38,712 nt of DNA, taken from assembly GCA_902795555.1 (NCBI GenBank), contig CADBLV010000218.1:1-38712 (forward strand). The letters are read 5' to 3'. The notes below the pieces were generated by a model. That model saw only the letters and a program-made list of their open reading frames with translations, searched no databases and was not told the origin of the DNA. This document shows, piece after piece, positions 16,001 to 24,171 of this stretch; position 1 is the stretch's first letter; each line of letters starts with the position of its first letter. The position numbers were made by a program, and so were the translations under genes. This DNA comes from an uncultured Eubacteriales bacterium. GTDB lineage: Bacteria > Bacillota_A > Clostridia > Christensenellales > Aristaeellaceae.

Positions 16001-16352
16001 GGGTTTCTGACCCGTCCTGTTCCGACCCGGAAATCTCATCCGGATGCTCTGCCTGCGTCTTTTCATCGGAGCGATTCTTTTCGGCCAGTTCGGATAGATT
16101 CATTGTCCGGGTCTGATCCGGGGTCGCTTCCGCCAACGTCTTTTCATCGGAGAGATCCCCTTCGGTCAGTTCGGAGAGATTCATCGTCCGGGTCTGGTCC
16201 GGGGTCGCGTCCGCCTGCGTTTTTTCATCGGAACGATCTTCTTCGGTCAGTTCGGAGAGATTCATTGTCCGGGTCTGATCCGGGGTCGCGTCCTCTATAT
16301 ATTTGTCCGCCCGGCGCGGCCGCCTGGGCTTCTCCCATTTCTGTTCGTCCAA
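13008..16352 (-). CDS. Membrane-anchored PQQ-like beta-propeller protein with a repetitive cytoplasmic region
   Basis: The protein has 1114 residues. Residues 21-101 hold three 27-residue repeats with the core TPDQTRTMNLSEL. An Arg/Asn-rich repeat (RDERNGRIGN) lies at about 210-239. One transmembrane helix follows at about 277-299 (RRIWILLLAVVLLLVGLV), after KGKKKNARR, so the N-terminus should be cytoplasmic. Outside are a small beta domain (about 320-420), a Pro/Thr/Glu-rich linker, and a C-terminal beta-propeller of PQQ/BamB type (from about LTFRGDNFRRNAACG). Blades include SLVYFTVTGL and GAVVWACGM. Its function is unknown; it may be a surface sensor or scaffold. AGGAGG eight bases before TTG 16352 sets the start. 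The end is acidic and disordered. Confidence 0.8.
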   Translation of the reverse strand: MDEQKWEKPRRPRRADKYIEDATPDQTRTMNLSELTEEDRSDEKTQADATPDQTRTMNLSELTEGDLSDEKTLAEATPDQTRTMNLSELAEKNRSDEKTQAEHPDEISGSEQDGSETQPEDAVALAQAAENRVPARARQMSADPYGAISTVSAAAVRRPAVRPQSQTRPSLPERENRQRVGYAPGRMSESMVRQHREAARTEAGDARNSRDERNGRIGNRDERNGRIGNRDERSGRNGSRNAVGAGTRMQDYPENRYEKPAAKAYLEKGKKKNARRIWILLLAVVLLLVGLVAAARFVLPEDHAIRRTVVKYLPFLDSKKKQDPIQVSSFTVSGNESPSAPADITFSVVTARDVESIRLTDEEGRPLETTLAQGTNNDDRVWIMKLHLDNGYQGAVRLQARREGGEWQDTGETQILSIGVSLNDSGATDGTAGNGLPLAQETETPAPLSQLTPEPADGVEGPERTGAEDAEAEDRALQGMVSEGTASESGEEETEDGYGTENLTASAGQVPVLTEIPTPTETPAPTAAPTATPALTVEASEEASPDLLSVNQVYSGSKVQKNYSRPAKELIHMPVGDEYTRQPMGVLTFRGDNFRRNAACGTVSGAEGLAVAWTVETGSARGANITYYGVGWTGQAAIVKWSKEVRQKSNIDDDKKEVSGLKEVIVAGLDGSVRYMDLSDGKLTRNSTKVGYPLRGTPSLHPGGYPYMNIGQYARKMKNKTGKIGLRQYNLYSQKELTLIDGLDGKLHRAYNNVGSFNTSSLIDRTSDTVITAGDNGMLYLIALNSDFDYQAGVYKMSPSTVVLRSKAKNQKDALTAVQSSLAAYDKYVFYADMSGILRCVDTDFLKPVWAVKTGDAVKAAVALDLDQNRQLSLYTANMLENRKTGSVQIRRYDALSGRNIWTTEIGVVKGKKETQDVGAKASPVIGQNALSSLVYFTVTGLSSEGASALGLTGGPKSALIALNKETGAVVWACGMAARAESSPVAVYAESGEGWIIQCAEDGTVVLLRGLTGQLVSTLSLDGQIEASPAVYNDMMVISTTGKGDTYVYGIKILGGENSASSSQQTAVTPTPQPLAEENEPVETETGGEEPYEEEPYEEQPDDDSPGEDASGIG
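15633..15725 (-). repeat. In-gene 30-bp repeats encoding RDERNGRIGN
   Basis: Three tandem units, encoding RDERNGRIGN, RDERNGRIGN and RDERSGRNGS, lie in the cytoplasmic part of the beta-propeller protein. They give a strongly basic, disordered stretch just before the membrane helix. Confidence 0.85.
16050..16292 (-). repeat. Three 81-bp tandem repeats encoding a Thr-rich 27-residue unit
   Basis: The units 16212-16292, 16131-16211 and 16050-16130 encode near-identical 27-residue segments with the invariant core ATPDQTRTMNLSEL. They differ mostly in the acidic tail (TEEDRSDEKTQA and variants). High identity at DNA level indicates recent duplication. Confidence 0.9.
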
Positions 16353-16388
16353 CGCGTTTTCTCCTCCTGATGGATGAAATCCGTTTCT

Positions 16389-16417
16389 ATTATATCCGAA
16401 TCTCCCCTCCGCTACAA
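16389..16417 (-). promoter_or_regulatory. Promoter of the beta-propeller gene
   Basis: On the minus strand: TTGTAG (16412-16417), 17 bases, then consensus TATAAT (16389-16394), 36 bases before the TTG start. Confidence 0.6.
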
Positions 16418-16421
16418 GACC

Positions 16422-16451
16422 TTGCGTTTTCCGTATTGAATATCCTATAAT
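16422..16451 (+). promoter_or_regulatory. Promoter of the radical SAM gene
   Basis: Consensus TATAAT (16446-16451) with a weak -35 TTGCGT (16422-16427) at 18 bases. It lies back to back with the promoter of the divergent beta-propeller gene. Confidence 0.5.
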
Positions 16452-16515
16452 AAAAGCGTTCGGGGGGAACACGCCCGACGATGTTCAGCCTGATGCAGGA
16501 AAGGAGCGATACCGC

Positions 16516-17388
16516 ATGGCCTGTGTCCTTTGTCCCCGCCGCTGCGGTGCGGACCGGGCGATCCGGCCCGGTTACTGCGGCATGGGAGAGGAGATGGTGA
16601 TTGCCCGGATTGCCCCGCATCTGTGGGAAGAGCCGCCGATCTCCGGCAAGCGGGGAACCGGCGCAGTTTTCTTTTCCGGGTGTACCATGCGATGCGTCTA
16701 TTGCCAGAACGGAGAGATTTCTCACGGCAGGGCAGGCCGGATCTTCACCCCCGGAGAGCTGGCAGAGGCCATGAAACGGCTGGTTGAAACCGGCGTGCAC
16801 ACGATTTCGCTGATTACCGGGACGCCCTTTGTTCCGAAGATTCTGGAAGCGCTGAATCTGTACAGGCCGCCGCTGCCTCTGGTGTGGAACAGCTCCGGAT
16901 ATGAAAGCACGGAAACCCTGAGGAAACTGGAAGGGGTGATTGATGTCTATCTGCCGGATCTGAAGCACTGGAGTCAACGGGCTGCCCGCCTCTGTGCCGG
17001 AACGCCGGATTATTTCCCGGCAGCTTCAGAGGCGATTCGGGAAATGTGCAGGCAGACGGGAACGCCGGCCTATGACGCGGACGGGATCATGCGCAGGGGG
17101 ACGCTGGTCAGGCATCTGATCCTGCCGGGGTTTACCGGGGAGAGCCTGAAGCTGCTCACCTGGATTCGTGACAACCTGCCGGAGGGCACGCCGGTGAGCC
17201 TGATGAGACAGTATGTTCCCTGTAACGGCGTTGCTATTCCGGGGCTTGACCGGCGAGTGACAGAAAAGGAATATCGCCGGGTTTTGAATCATATGAGTGT
17301 TCTGGGTCTGGATGGATATCTTCAGGAGGCGGAAGCGGCGGAGACGGCATTTATTCCTCTGTTCAACAGGGACGAAAGCTTTATCTGA
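16516..17388 (+). CDS. PflX-like radical SAM protein
   Basis: The protein has 290 residues. The radical SAM cluster motif CxxxCxxC is in FFSGCTMRCVYCQN (residues about 55-65), and an N-terminal CxxCxxxC element (ACVLCPRRCGADR) is characteristic of the PflX/COG1313 group related to pyruvate formate-lyase activating enzyme. SAM-binding and barrel features follow (GGxP-like ISLITGTPFVPKIL, DVYLPDLKHW, RHLILPGFTGESLKLL). It would cleave SAM reductively to make a 5'-deoxyadenosyl radical; the physiological target of this group is not settled. No glycyl-radical enzyme lies nearby. AAAGGAG precedes ATG 16516. It is followed by glpK, which has its own promoter. Confidence 0.88.
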   Translation: MACVLCPRRCGADRAIRPGYCGMGEEMVIARIAPHLWEEPPISGKRGTGAVFFSGCTMRCVYCQNGEISHGRAGRIFTPGELAEAMKRLVETGVHTISLITGTPFVPKILEALNLYRPPLPLVWNSSGYESTETLRKLEGVIDVYLPDLKHWSQRAARLCAGTPDYFPAASEAIREMCRQTGTPAYDADGIMRRGTLVRHLILPGFTGESLKLLTWIRDNLPEGTPVSLMRQYVPCNGVAIPGLDRRVTEKEYRRVLNHMSVLGLDGYLQEAEAAETAFIPLFNRDESFI

Positions 17389-17394
17389 TATCCA

Positions 17395-17423
17395 TTGACG
17401 TATTTCGGATCCTATCGTATCAT
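17395..17423 (+). promoter_or_regulatory. Promoter of glpK
   Basis: TTGACG (17395-17400), 17 bases, TATCAT (17418-17423). It leaves a leader of about 120 bases with a C/G-rich run of GCCGACC-like repeats and no clear riboswitch. Confidence 0.65.
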
Positions 17424-17551
17424 AATGGAAACGGAAAAACCCGAGTACGACAGCAAGGCGGCGAACACAGCCGACCAAGCCGACCCAGCCGCTGCAGCCG
17501 GCACAGTCGAAAAACATCAAACAGTGAACCATTCAGAAGGGAGAATATGCC

Positions 17552-19031
<1,480 letters not shown>

Positions 19032-19042
<11 letters not shown>

Positions 19043-19168
19043 TCACGCAGAAGCGGGCCTTCCGCTTTCCGGAGCGCTGAGCGCCCTGAAGGGAGCCTTC
19101 CGCTTTGCGGAGCGCTGATCACGCCCTGAAGGGAGCCTTCCGCTTTGTAAAGCGCTGAACGCCCTGAA
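19032..19168. repeat. Tandem repeat starting at the glpK stop codon
   Basis: Units of about 38-41 bases start at 19032, 19070, 19108 and (partial) 19148. Each contains (G/A)AGCGCTGA, the same end and stop as glpK, and three contain CCTTCCGCTTT. Each junction can form a small hairpin (TCCG-CTTTC-CGGA; TCCGC-TTT-GCGGA; GCTTT-GT-AAAGC) whose two arms change together. Confidence 0.85.
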
Positions 19169-19222
19169 CCAATGCTCCTCTGTACCGGCCTCCTGCTTTG
19201 TGAACCGTAAGCAAAGTTTGTT

Positions 19223-19798
19223 TCAGTTCTTTTTTTCGCGAAGGGTTTTGATCGCTCCGGCGAAATAGATCACCAGGGCCAGCAAAGTCAGTCCCACTGT
19301 GATCCACAGGAAGATCAGATCCAGCTGAACGCCCCAGGCGGCCAGTTCTTCGTGGAAGAAGGACAGCACCAGGCTGATGATGAAAAACACCTGGGCGGTT
19401 TTTCCTACATAATTGGCGTAAACGACCACGTCCCTGCTCAGCATGAACACGCCGCCCAGCAGCATGATCAGCTCCTTACCCGCCACGATCCCGATGGCCG
19501 TCCAGGGAAACACCCCGGCCAGGCCCTGACAGATCAGCGCCGTGAGCACCATCACCTTATCCGCCAGGGGATCGAACAGCTTGCCGAAATCGGTGATCTG
19601 ATTCAGCTTCCGGGCCAGCATGCCATCCAGCATGTCCGTCAGGCTCGCGATGATGAACACCACCAGGGCGGCTTTCCGGTCCACCTTCCAGAACAGCCAC
19701 ACGAACACGGGAATCAGCACAATGCGCAGCATGGTCAGCGCATTGGGGATATTCCAGACATTGGTAAACAGTTTTCTGATTCGTTCTTTCAAGGACAT
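19223..19798 (-). CDS. pgsA: CDP-diacylglycerol-glycerol-3-phosphate 3-phosphatidyltransferase
   Basis: This is a 191-residue integral membrane enzyme of the CDP-alcohol phosphatidyltransferase family. It makes phosphatidylglycerol phosphate, the first committed step to phosphatidylglycerol. The family signature is complete ([14 protein letters not shown] then [21 protein letters not shown]). An N-terminal [20 protein letters not shown] and further hydrophobic helices follow. Both the length and the NIPN start match PgsA rather than cardiolipin or phosphatidylserine synthases. It converges with glpK across a repeat-filled gap. No convincing terminator with a T-run is seen, though TTTGC...CAAAG could form a weak one. 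Confidence 0.93.
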   Translation of the reverse strand: MSLKERIRKLFTNVWNIPNALTMLRIVLIPVFVWLFWKVDRKAALVVFIIASLTDMLDGMLARKLNQITDFGKLFDPLADKVMVLTALICQGLAGVFPWTAIGIVAGKELIMLLGGVFMLSRDVVVYANYVGKTAQVFFIISLVLSFFHEELAAWGVQLDLIFLWITVGLTLLALVIYFAGAIKTLREKKN

Positions 19799-19809
19799 TC
19801 AGCTTCCTT

Positions 19810-19886
19810 CCGGGTCAATTTTGACACCGGTAAACAATTCGACCCGGCAGGAAAAAAATCCTGCCGGCGGCTTCCAACGAGAGCCG
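19810..19886 (+). promoter_or_regulatory. Structured leader with mutually exclusive stems before the RNase PH gene
   Basis: Stem A pairs CCGGGTC (19810-19816) with GACCCGG (19841-19847). Stem B pairs CCGGCAGGA (19844-19852) with TCCTGCCGG (19859-19867) around an A6 loop. They share CCGG and cannot coexist. A further stem CGGCT/AGCCG (19868-19886) follows. This resembles an attenuator, but no T-run follows stem B on this strand and I recognise no known riboswitch. Confidence 0.4.
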
Positions 19887-19904
19887 GGAACGGGGAGGAT
19901 CGTT

Positions 19905-21227
19905 ATGAGACCAGACGGAAGACAGCCGGACGAGAAACGCCCGGTGACCATCGAGCCCGATTTTGTGCGCACGGCGTGGGGCTCCTGCCTGATTGCCACC
20001 GGGGCTACCCGGGTCATCTGCACAGCCAGCGTGGAGGAAACGGTTCCTCCCTTTCTGAAGGGAAAGGGACAGGGCTGGATTACTGCGGAGTATGCCATGC
20101 TCCCGGCGTCCACGACGGAGCGGAAGAAGCGCGACGGGATTAAGAAGGACGGCCGCGGCGTGGAGATTCAGCGCCTGATCGGCCGATCCCTGCGCCAGGC
20201 AGTGGATCTGAAAGCCCTGGGCGAACGGACTATTACCCTGGACTGTGATGTCCTGGAGGCGGACGGAGGAACCCGAACCGCTTCCATCACCGGCGCGATG
20301 GTGGCCCTCACCTGCGCAGTGGATCGCCTTGTCCGGGAGGGAAAGCTGCCCATCAGCCCCATCGTGCACCAGGTGGCTGCCATCAGCGCCGGCGTGGTGG
20401 GGGAGGTTCCCTGCCTGGATCTTTGCTATCGGGAGGACAGTGCCGCCCAGGTGGATATGAACTTTGTCATGAATGAATCCGGGGATTTCATTGAGCTGCA
20501 GGGCACCGGCGAAGGCCGTGCTTTCACCGACGGGGAGCTTGCGACCCTGATGCGCTACGGAAAGAAAGGGATCGCAGAGCTGATGGAAGCCCAGAGGCAG
20601 GCCCTGGGAGAGCGTGTCCGTCATATCCGGCCGAAACCCCTGATGCTGGCGGCTACGGCCAACCCGAACAAGCTGCGGGAGCTGCAGGAGCTGCTCCGGG
20701 AGGATTATACGGTTGCGCCGATGACCGCTGCCGGGTTTGACGATCCGATTGACGAAACCGCCGAAACCTTTGCAGGAAACGCGATTCTCAAGGCCCGGGC
20801 GGTTTGCGGGGCAACGGGCTTTCCCGCCATCGCGGACGACAGCGGCCTTACCGTCGACGCCCTGGGCGGCGAACCGGGGGTTTACAGCGCCCGCTATGCC
20901 GGTGAACACGGAAACGACGAAGCAAACAACGATCTTCTCCTTTCGCGCATGGAGGGAAAAACGAATCGTTCCGCGGCCTATCAATGCGCGATCGCGGTGC
21001 AGTTTCCCGGGGAGGAGCCGCTGGTGGCGGAGGGAAGCTGTCCGGGTGTGATCCTCACCGAACGCCGGGGCAAGGGCGGCTTCGGCTATGATCCTCTTTT
21101 CCTCTATGAACCGCTGAATAAAACCTTTGCCGAAATCACCGATGAGGAGAAAAATGCAGTGTCCCACCGGGCCCGCGCCTGTGAGGCCATGCTGAAACTT
21201 CTCCGTGAACGTGCCGCGTCGCGCTGA
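19905..21227 (+). CDS. rph: RNase PH fused to XTP/dITP diphosphatase (RdgB/HAM1)
   Basis: The protein has 440 residues in two full domains. Residues 1-242 are RNase PH ([13 protein letters not shown] start; [50 protein letters not shown]), a phosphate-dependent 3' exonuclease that trims tRNA ends. From about residue 246 begins the HAM1/RdgB pyrophosphatase ([68 protein letters not shown]), which hydrolyses XTP and dITP to keep them out of nucleic acids. The two genes are often adjacent in Firmicutes, and here they are one chain. GGGGAGG precedes ATG 19905. The upstream open frame is not coding because it lies antisense to pgsA. Confidence 0.95.
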   Translation: MRPDGRQPDEKRPVTIEPDFVRTAWGSCLIATGATRVICTASVEETVPPFLKGKGQGWITAEYAMLPASTTERKKRDGIKKDGRGVEIQRLIGRSLRQAVDLKALGERTITLDCDVLEADGGTRTASITGAMVALTCAVDRLVREGKLPISPIVHQVAAISAGVVGEVPCLDLCYREDSAAQVDMNFVMNESGDFIELQGTGEGRAFTDGELATLMRYGKKGIAELMEAQRQALGERVRHIRPKPLMLAATANPNKLRELQELLREDYTVAPMTAAGFDDPIDETAETFAGNAILKARAVCGATGFPAIADDSGLTVDALGGEPGVYSARYAGEHGNDEANNDLLLSRMEGKTNRSAAYQCAIAVQFPGEEPLVAEGSCPGVILTERRGKGGFGYDPLFLYEPLNKTFAEITDEEKNAVSHRARACEAMLKLLRERAASR

Positions 21228-21277
21228 TCCTCCCGAAAACAAAGACAACCTTCGTACATCACTCCATACGCAAACCC

Positions 21278-21306
21278 TTGACGCCCATGGGGAAAAAAGG
21301 TAAAAT
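21278..21306 (+). promoter_or_regulatory. Promoter of the HerA-like ATPase gene
   Basis: TTGACG (21278-21283), 17 bases, TAAAAT (21301-21306). It lies inside the longest open frame and so argues that translation begins downstream at TTG 21359. Confidence 0.75.
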
Positions 21307-21358
21307 ACGGGGTGGAATTCAACAGAATGGACACAAGGCGAAAGAGGAGGCGGATTCC

Positions 21359-22696
21359 TTGATTCAGGAGGGTAAAATCCGATTTGGGGCGTCAGAGGCC
21401 GGACCTGCCTTTCTGCTGCCCGCCATGGCCAACCGACACGGGCTGATCGCCGGCGCGACGGGCACCGGGAAGACCGTAAGCCTGAAGGTGCTGGCGGAGG
21501 GATTCTCCGATCTGGGCGTTCCGGTGTTCCTCAGTGATATCAAATCCGATCTCAGCGGCATGGTGATGGCGGGGAACCGGTCTGAGGCGATCGATAAGCG
21601 GCTGGTCAGCTGCGGCGTCGATCCGGAAACCTTTGCCTATCACGATTATCCGACGAATTACTGGGATGTCTACGGCGAACAGGGGATTCCCGTCCGGGCC
21701 ACTGTGCTGGATATGGGCCCTTTGCTGATGTCCCGGATGCTTTCCCTGAATGAAACCCAGTCCGGCGTGATGAATATCCTCTTCCGGGTGGCCTCCCGGG
21801 AAGGACACCCGCTGGAGAATCTGGCGGATCTGAAAAACCTTCTTGTCCATGTGGGCAGCAATCCGAAGGCCTACACCCTGGAATACGGCCATGTTTCCGT
21901 GGCCAGTGTCGGCGCGATCCAGCGTTCTGTCGCTGTTCTGGAGGACCAGGGAGGCGATGTGTTCTTCGGCGAACCGGCGCTGGACATTGAGGACTGGCTG
22001 GAGACGGATCCCGCCAGCGGTCAGGGGGTCATCAACATCCTTTCCGCGGACCGCCTTTTCCAGAATCCCACCATGTATTCCACCTTCCTCCTCTGGATGC
22101 TTACCAAGCTGTATGATCTTCTGCCGGAGCAGGGTGATCTGGAAAAGCCGCGGATTGTCTTCTTCTTCGATGAGGCGCATCTGCTGTTCAACAACTGCTC
22201 CCGCTCCCTGATGGAAAAGGTGGAGCAGATCGTCCGGCTCGTTCGCTCCAAGGGTGTGGGCGTCTATTTCATTACCCAGAGCCCGACGGACATCCCGATG
22301 ACGATCCTCGGCCAGCTGGGCAATCGCGTCCAGCATGCCCTCCGGGCCTATACGCCCCTGGATCAGAAGGCGGTCAAGGTGGCGGCGCAAACCTTCCGCG
22401 CCAATCCCCTGTTTGATACCGAAGAAGCGATCACCACCCTGAAAACCGGGGAGGCGCTGGTTTCCTTCCTGGATGAACACGGCGCCCCGGGCGTGGTGGA
22501 GCGGGCCACCGTCCTTCCGCCCCAGAGCCTGATGGGCCCTGTGCCGACGGAGGTGCGGGAAGCCGTCATCGAAGCCAGCCCGCTGAACGCGCGTTACGGC
22601 CGCTCCGCCGAAGCGGAGGAGGAGACGTCGCCCGCGCCGCAGAAACTGGATCCACAACGCTTTCAATTCATAAACGGCGTTTGGTATTATTTCTGA
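21359..22696 (+). CDS. HerA-like ATPase of the DUF853/YjgR family
   Basis: The protein has 445 residues. Walker A is GATGTGKTVSLKVL (residue about 30), immediately after ANRHGLIA as in DUF853 proteins. Then come VFLSDIKSDLSGM and Walker B IVFFFDEAHLLF, an arginine-finger candidate region VRLVRSKGVGVYFITQSPTD, and a sensor stretch GNRVQHALRAYTPLDQKAVK. These are hexameric FtsK/HerA-type ATPases of unclear function. AGAGGAGG eight bases before TTG 21359 and an upstream promoter fix the start. It ends FINGVWYYF, lacking the basic, Gly-rich tail of E. coli YjgR as I recall it; a similar tail appears in the next gene. Confidence 0.88.
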   Translation: MIQEGKIRFGASEAGPAFLLPAMANRHGLIAGATGTGKTVSLKVLAEGFSDLGVPVFLSDIKSDLSGMVMAGNRSEAIDKRLVSCGVDPETFAYHDYPTNYWDVYGEQGIPVRATVLDMGPLLMSRMLSLNETQSGVMNILFRVASREGHPLENLADLKNLLVHVGSNPKAYTLEYGHVSVASVGAIQRSVAVLEDQGGDVFFGEPALDIEDWLETDPASGQGVINILSADRLFQNPTMYSTFLLWMLTKLYDLLPEQGDLEKPRIVFFFDEAHLLFNNCSRSLMEKVEQIVRLVRSKGVGVYFITQSPTDIPMTILGQLGNRVQHALRAYTPLDQKAVKVAAQTFRANPLFDTEEAITTLKTGEALVSFLDEHGAPGVVERATVLPPQSLMGPVPTEVREAVIEASPLNARYGRSAEAEEETSPAPQKLDPQRFQFINGVWYYF

Positions 22697-22777
22697 GCCG
22701 ATGTTCAGGCTCACCTTTGTCACCCGTTCCCCCTACGACCCCTCTCACGGCGCGGGAGAGCACCGTGCAAGCGTATC

Positions 22778-23545
22778 ATGGCACAGACATTCAAGGTTTT
22801 CGATCCCAAGACGGGGCAGTATGTGGAAAAAGAACTGCCCTCCATGACCCAGATTCCGGAAACTCCGGCTCCGGCTCCGGAAGTCCCCGCGGCCCCGGTC
22901 ATTCAGGTGCAGCCCGATGCGGCGGTTCAGCCGGTGGTTTATGCCGCGCAGCCCGTTGTTCAGGCTGCTCAGCCCGTCGTTCAGGCGATGCAGCCGGCTG
23001 CGGATGCCGTGCAGCAGCAGTTTGACGCGATGCAGCAAACCGCCCAGCCTGTGGTTCAGGCCGTTCAGCCCGTGGCGCAGGCGGTTCCGCAGGTTGCCCA
23101 GCCCGTGGCACAGGTTCAGCCCCAGGCCCAGATGATGCCCGTCATGGTGTATGATCCCACCACCGGCCAGTATGTCCAGCAGATGATGAACATGGTGCTG
23201 GATCCCGCGACCGGCAATTACATTCCCGCCCCGGTGGCTGCTGATCCCAAGGCCGCTGCCGAAGCCCGGAAGGCTGCGGAAAAGGCGGCAGCCGAGGCCC
23301 AGAAAGCCGCTGAAAAGGCTGCGAAGGATGCGGCCCGGGAAGCCAAGGAGCAGGAAGCGGCCGAGCGTCGGGCCCGGGCGGATCAGCTGCGCGAAGAAGC
23401 CGCGGAGCGCGCCCGCCGGAATGACTCGATTGCCGGCCGTGTCAAGAACACCGCCATCCAGACGGCCACTCGTCAGGTTGTCAGCGATCTGACCAAGGGC
23501 ATCGGCAAGGCCATCAACAATATCATCGGCGGCGGCAAGAAATAA
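22778..23545 (+). CDS. Ala/Gln/Pro-rich protein with a possible HerA-tail-like C-terminus
   Basis: The protein has 255 residues. Three copies of a D-P-x-T-G-x-Y motif occur (VFDPKTGQYVEK at the N-terminus, VYDPTTGQYVQQ and VLDPATGNYIPA near the middle). They flank a low-complexity QPVVQA region (about 45-120). A charged Ala-rich coiled coil (KAAAEARKAAEKAAAEAQ, about 150-215) leads to a C-terminal amphipathic stretch TATRQVVSDLTKGIGKAINN. That end resembles, from memory, the C-termini of DUF853 ATPases, and the gene lies 81 bases after one. Function unknown. No good ribosome binding site precedes ATG 22778 (GGGAGAG is 17 bases away), so the start is uncertain. Confidence 0.7.
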   Translation: MAQTFKVFDPKTGQYVEKELPSMTQIPETPAPAPEVPAAPVIQVQPDAAVQPVVYAAQPVVQAAQPVVQAMQPAADAVQQQFDAMQQTAQPVVQAVQPVAQAVPQVAQPVAQVQPQAQMMPVMVYDPTTGQYVQQMMNMVLDPATGNYIPAPVAADPKAAAEARKAAEKAAAEAQKAAEKAAKDAAREAKEQEAAERRARADQLREEAAERARRNDSIAGRVKNTAIQTATRQVVSDLTKGIGKAINNIIGGGKK

Positions 23546-23601
23546 GGATTCATCCCGAAAGGGAAAACAATGAATCAATAAAGAGAGAGGAAGTCTGAAT
23601 C

Positions 23602-23997
23602 ATGAAGAAGTTTCTGCAGGAGTTCAAAGAGTTTGCTGTCAAGGGCAATGCCGTTGATATGGCCATCGGCGTCGTCATCGGCGCGGCCTTCGGCAAGGTT
23701 GTCACCGCGATCATCGAAATCTTCCTGAATCCCATCCTGGAAGCCCTTCCCAAGATGGAAAACGGCGGAACCGGCATTGTCGGCAGCCTGATCAGCTTCG
23801 CGGCCGTCCTGGTGGAGTTCATCCTGACTGCCCTGGTGCTCTTCCTGATCGTCAAGGCGATGAACAAGGCCAAGAGCCTGAAAAAGAAGGAAGAAGAAAA
23901 GCCCGCAGCTCCCACCACGAAAACCTGCCCGTTCTGCCAGAGTGAAATTTCCATCAAGGCCACCCGCTGCCCGCACTGCACCAGCGAGCTGAAATAA
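23602..23997 (+). CDS. mscL: Large-conductance mechanosensitive channel with a C-terminal zinc ribbon
   Basis: The protein has 131 residues. The N-terminal MscL region is clear (FLQEFKEFAVKGNAVDMAIG, then VVIGAAFGKVVTAI as TM1), and TM2 follows the periplasmic loop (LVEFILTALVLFLIVKAMN). The channel opens under membrane tension to release solutes in osmotic downshock. After a charged linker, the protein ends in two CxxC pairs (CPFCQSEI and CPHCTSEL), a zinc-ribbon in place of the usual short helical bundle end. GAGAGAGG precedes the ATG, and a strong terminator follows. Confidence 0.95.
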   Translation: MKKFLQEFKEFAVKGNAVDMAIGVVIGAAFGKVVTAIIEIFLNPILEALPKMENGGTGIVGSLISFAAVLVEFILTALVLFLIVKAMNKAKSLKKKEEEKPAAPTTKTCPFCQSEISIKATRCPHCTSELK

Positions 23998-24013
23998 TCT
24001 CACTTTGGCTGCA

Positions 24014-24036
24014 AGCCGCCCCTCGGGGCGGTTTTT
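24014..24036 (+). terminator. Intrinsic terminator after mscL
   Basis: CCGCCC-CTCG-GGGCGG (24016-24031) followed by TTTTT (24032-24036). Confidence 0.92.
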
Positions 24037-24038
24037 GA

Positions 24039-24067
24039 TTTACATTTGTCGGATTCTGTGATAAGAT
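24039..24067 (+). promoter_or_regulatory. Promoter of the HD-GYP gene
   Basis: TTTACA (24039-24044), 17 bases, TAAGAT (24062-24067) with a TG extension. It follows the mscL terminator directly and leaves a leader of about 100 bases. Confidence 0.7.
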
Positions 24068-24171
24068 CAGGTCATGAAATCGCGCCCGGGTCATCCTGTG
24101 ATAACCGGGCAGGGACAGGACGCTGCTGTGTGAAAAAGGGGCGAAAAACGGATCGCGCCGGGGAGGTTAAC

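Noticed and set aside
19620..19904. N-terminal extension of the RNase PH fusion
   Set aside because: It is antisense to pgsA; the RNase PH start [10 protein letters not shown] at 19905 has a good ribosome binding site.
21278..21358. N-terminal extension of the HerA-like ATPase
   Set aside because: The extension contains a TTGACG-N17-TAAAAT promoter, and a better ribosome binding site serves TTG 21359.
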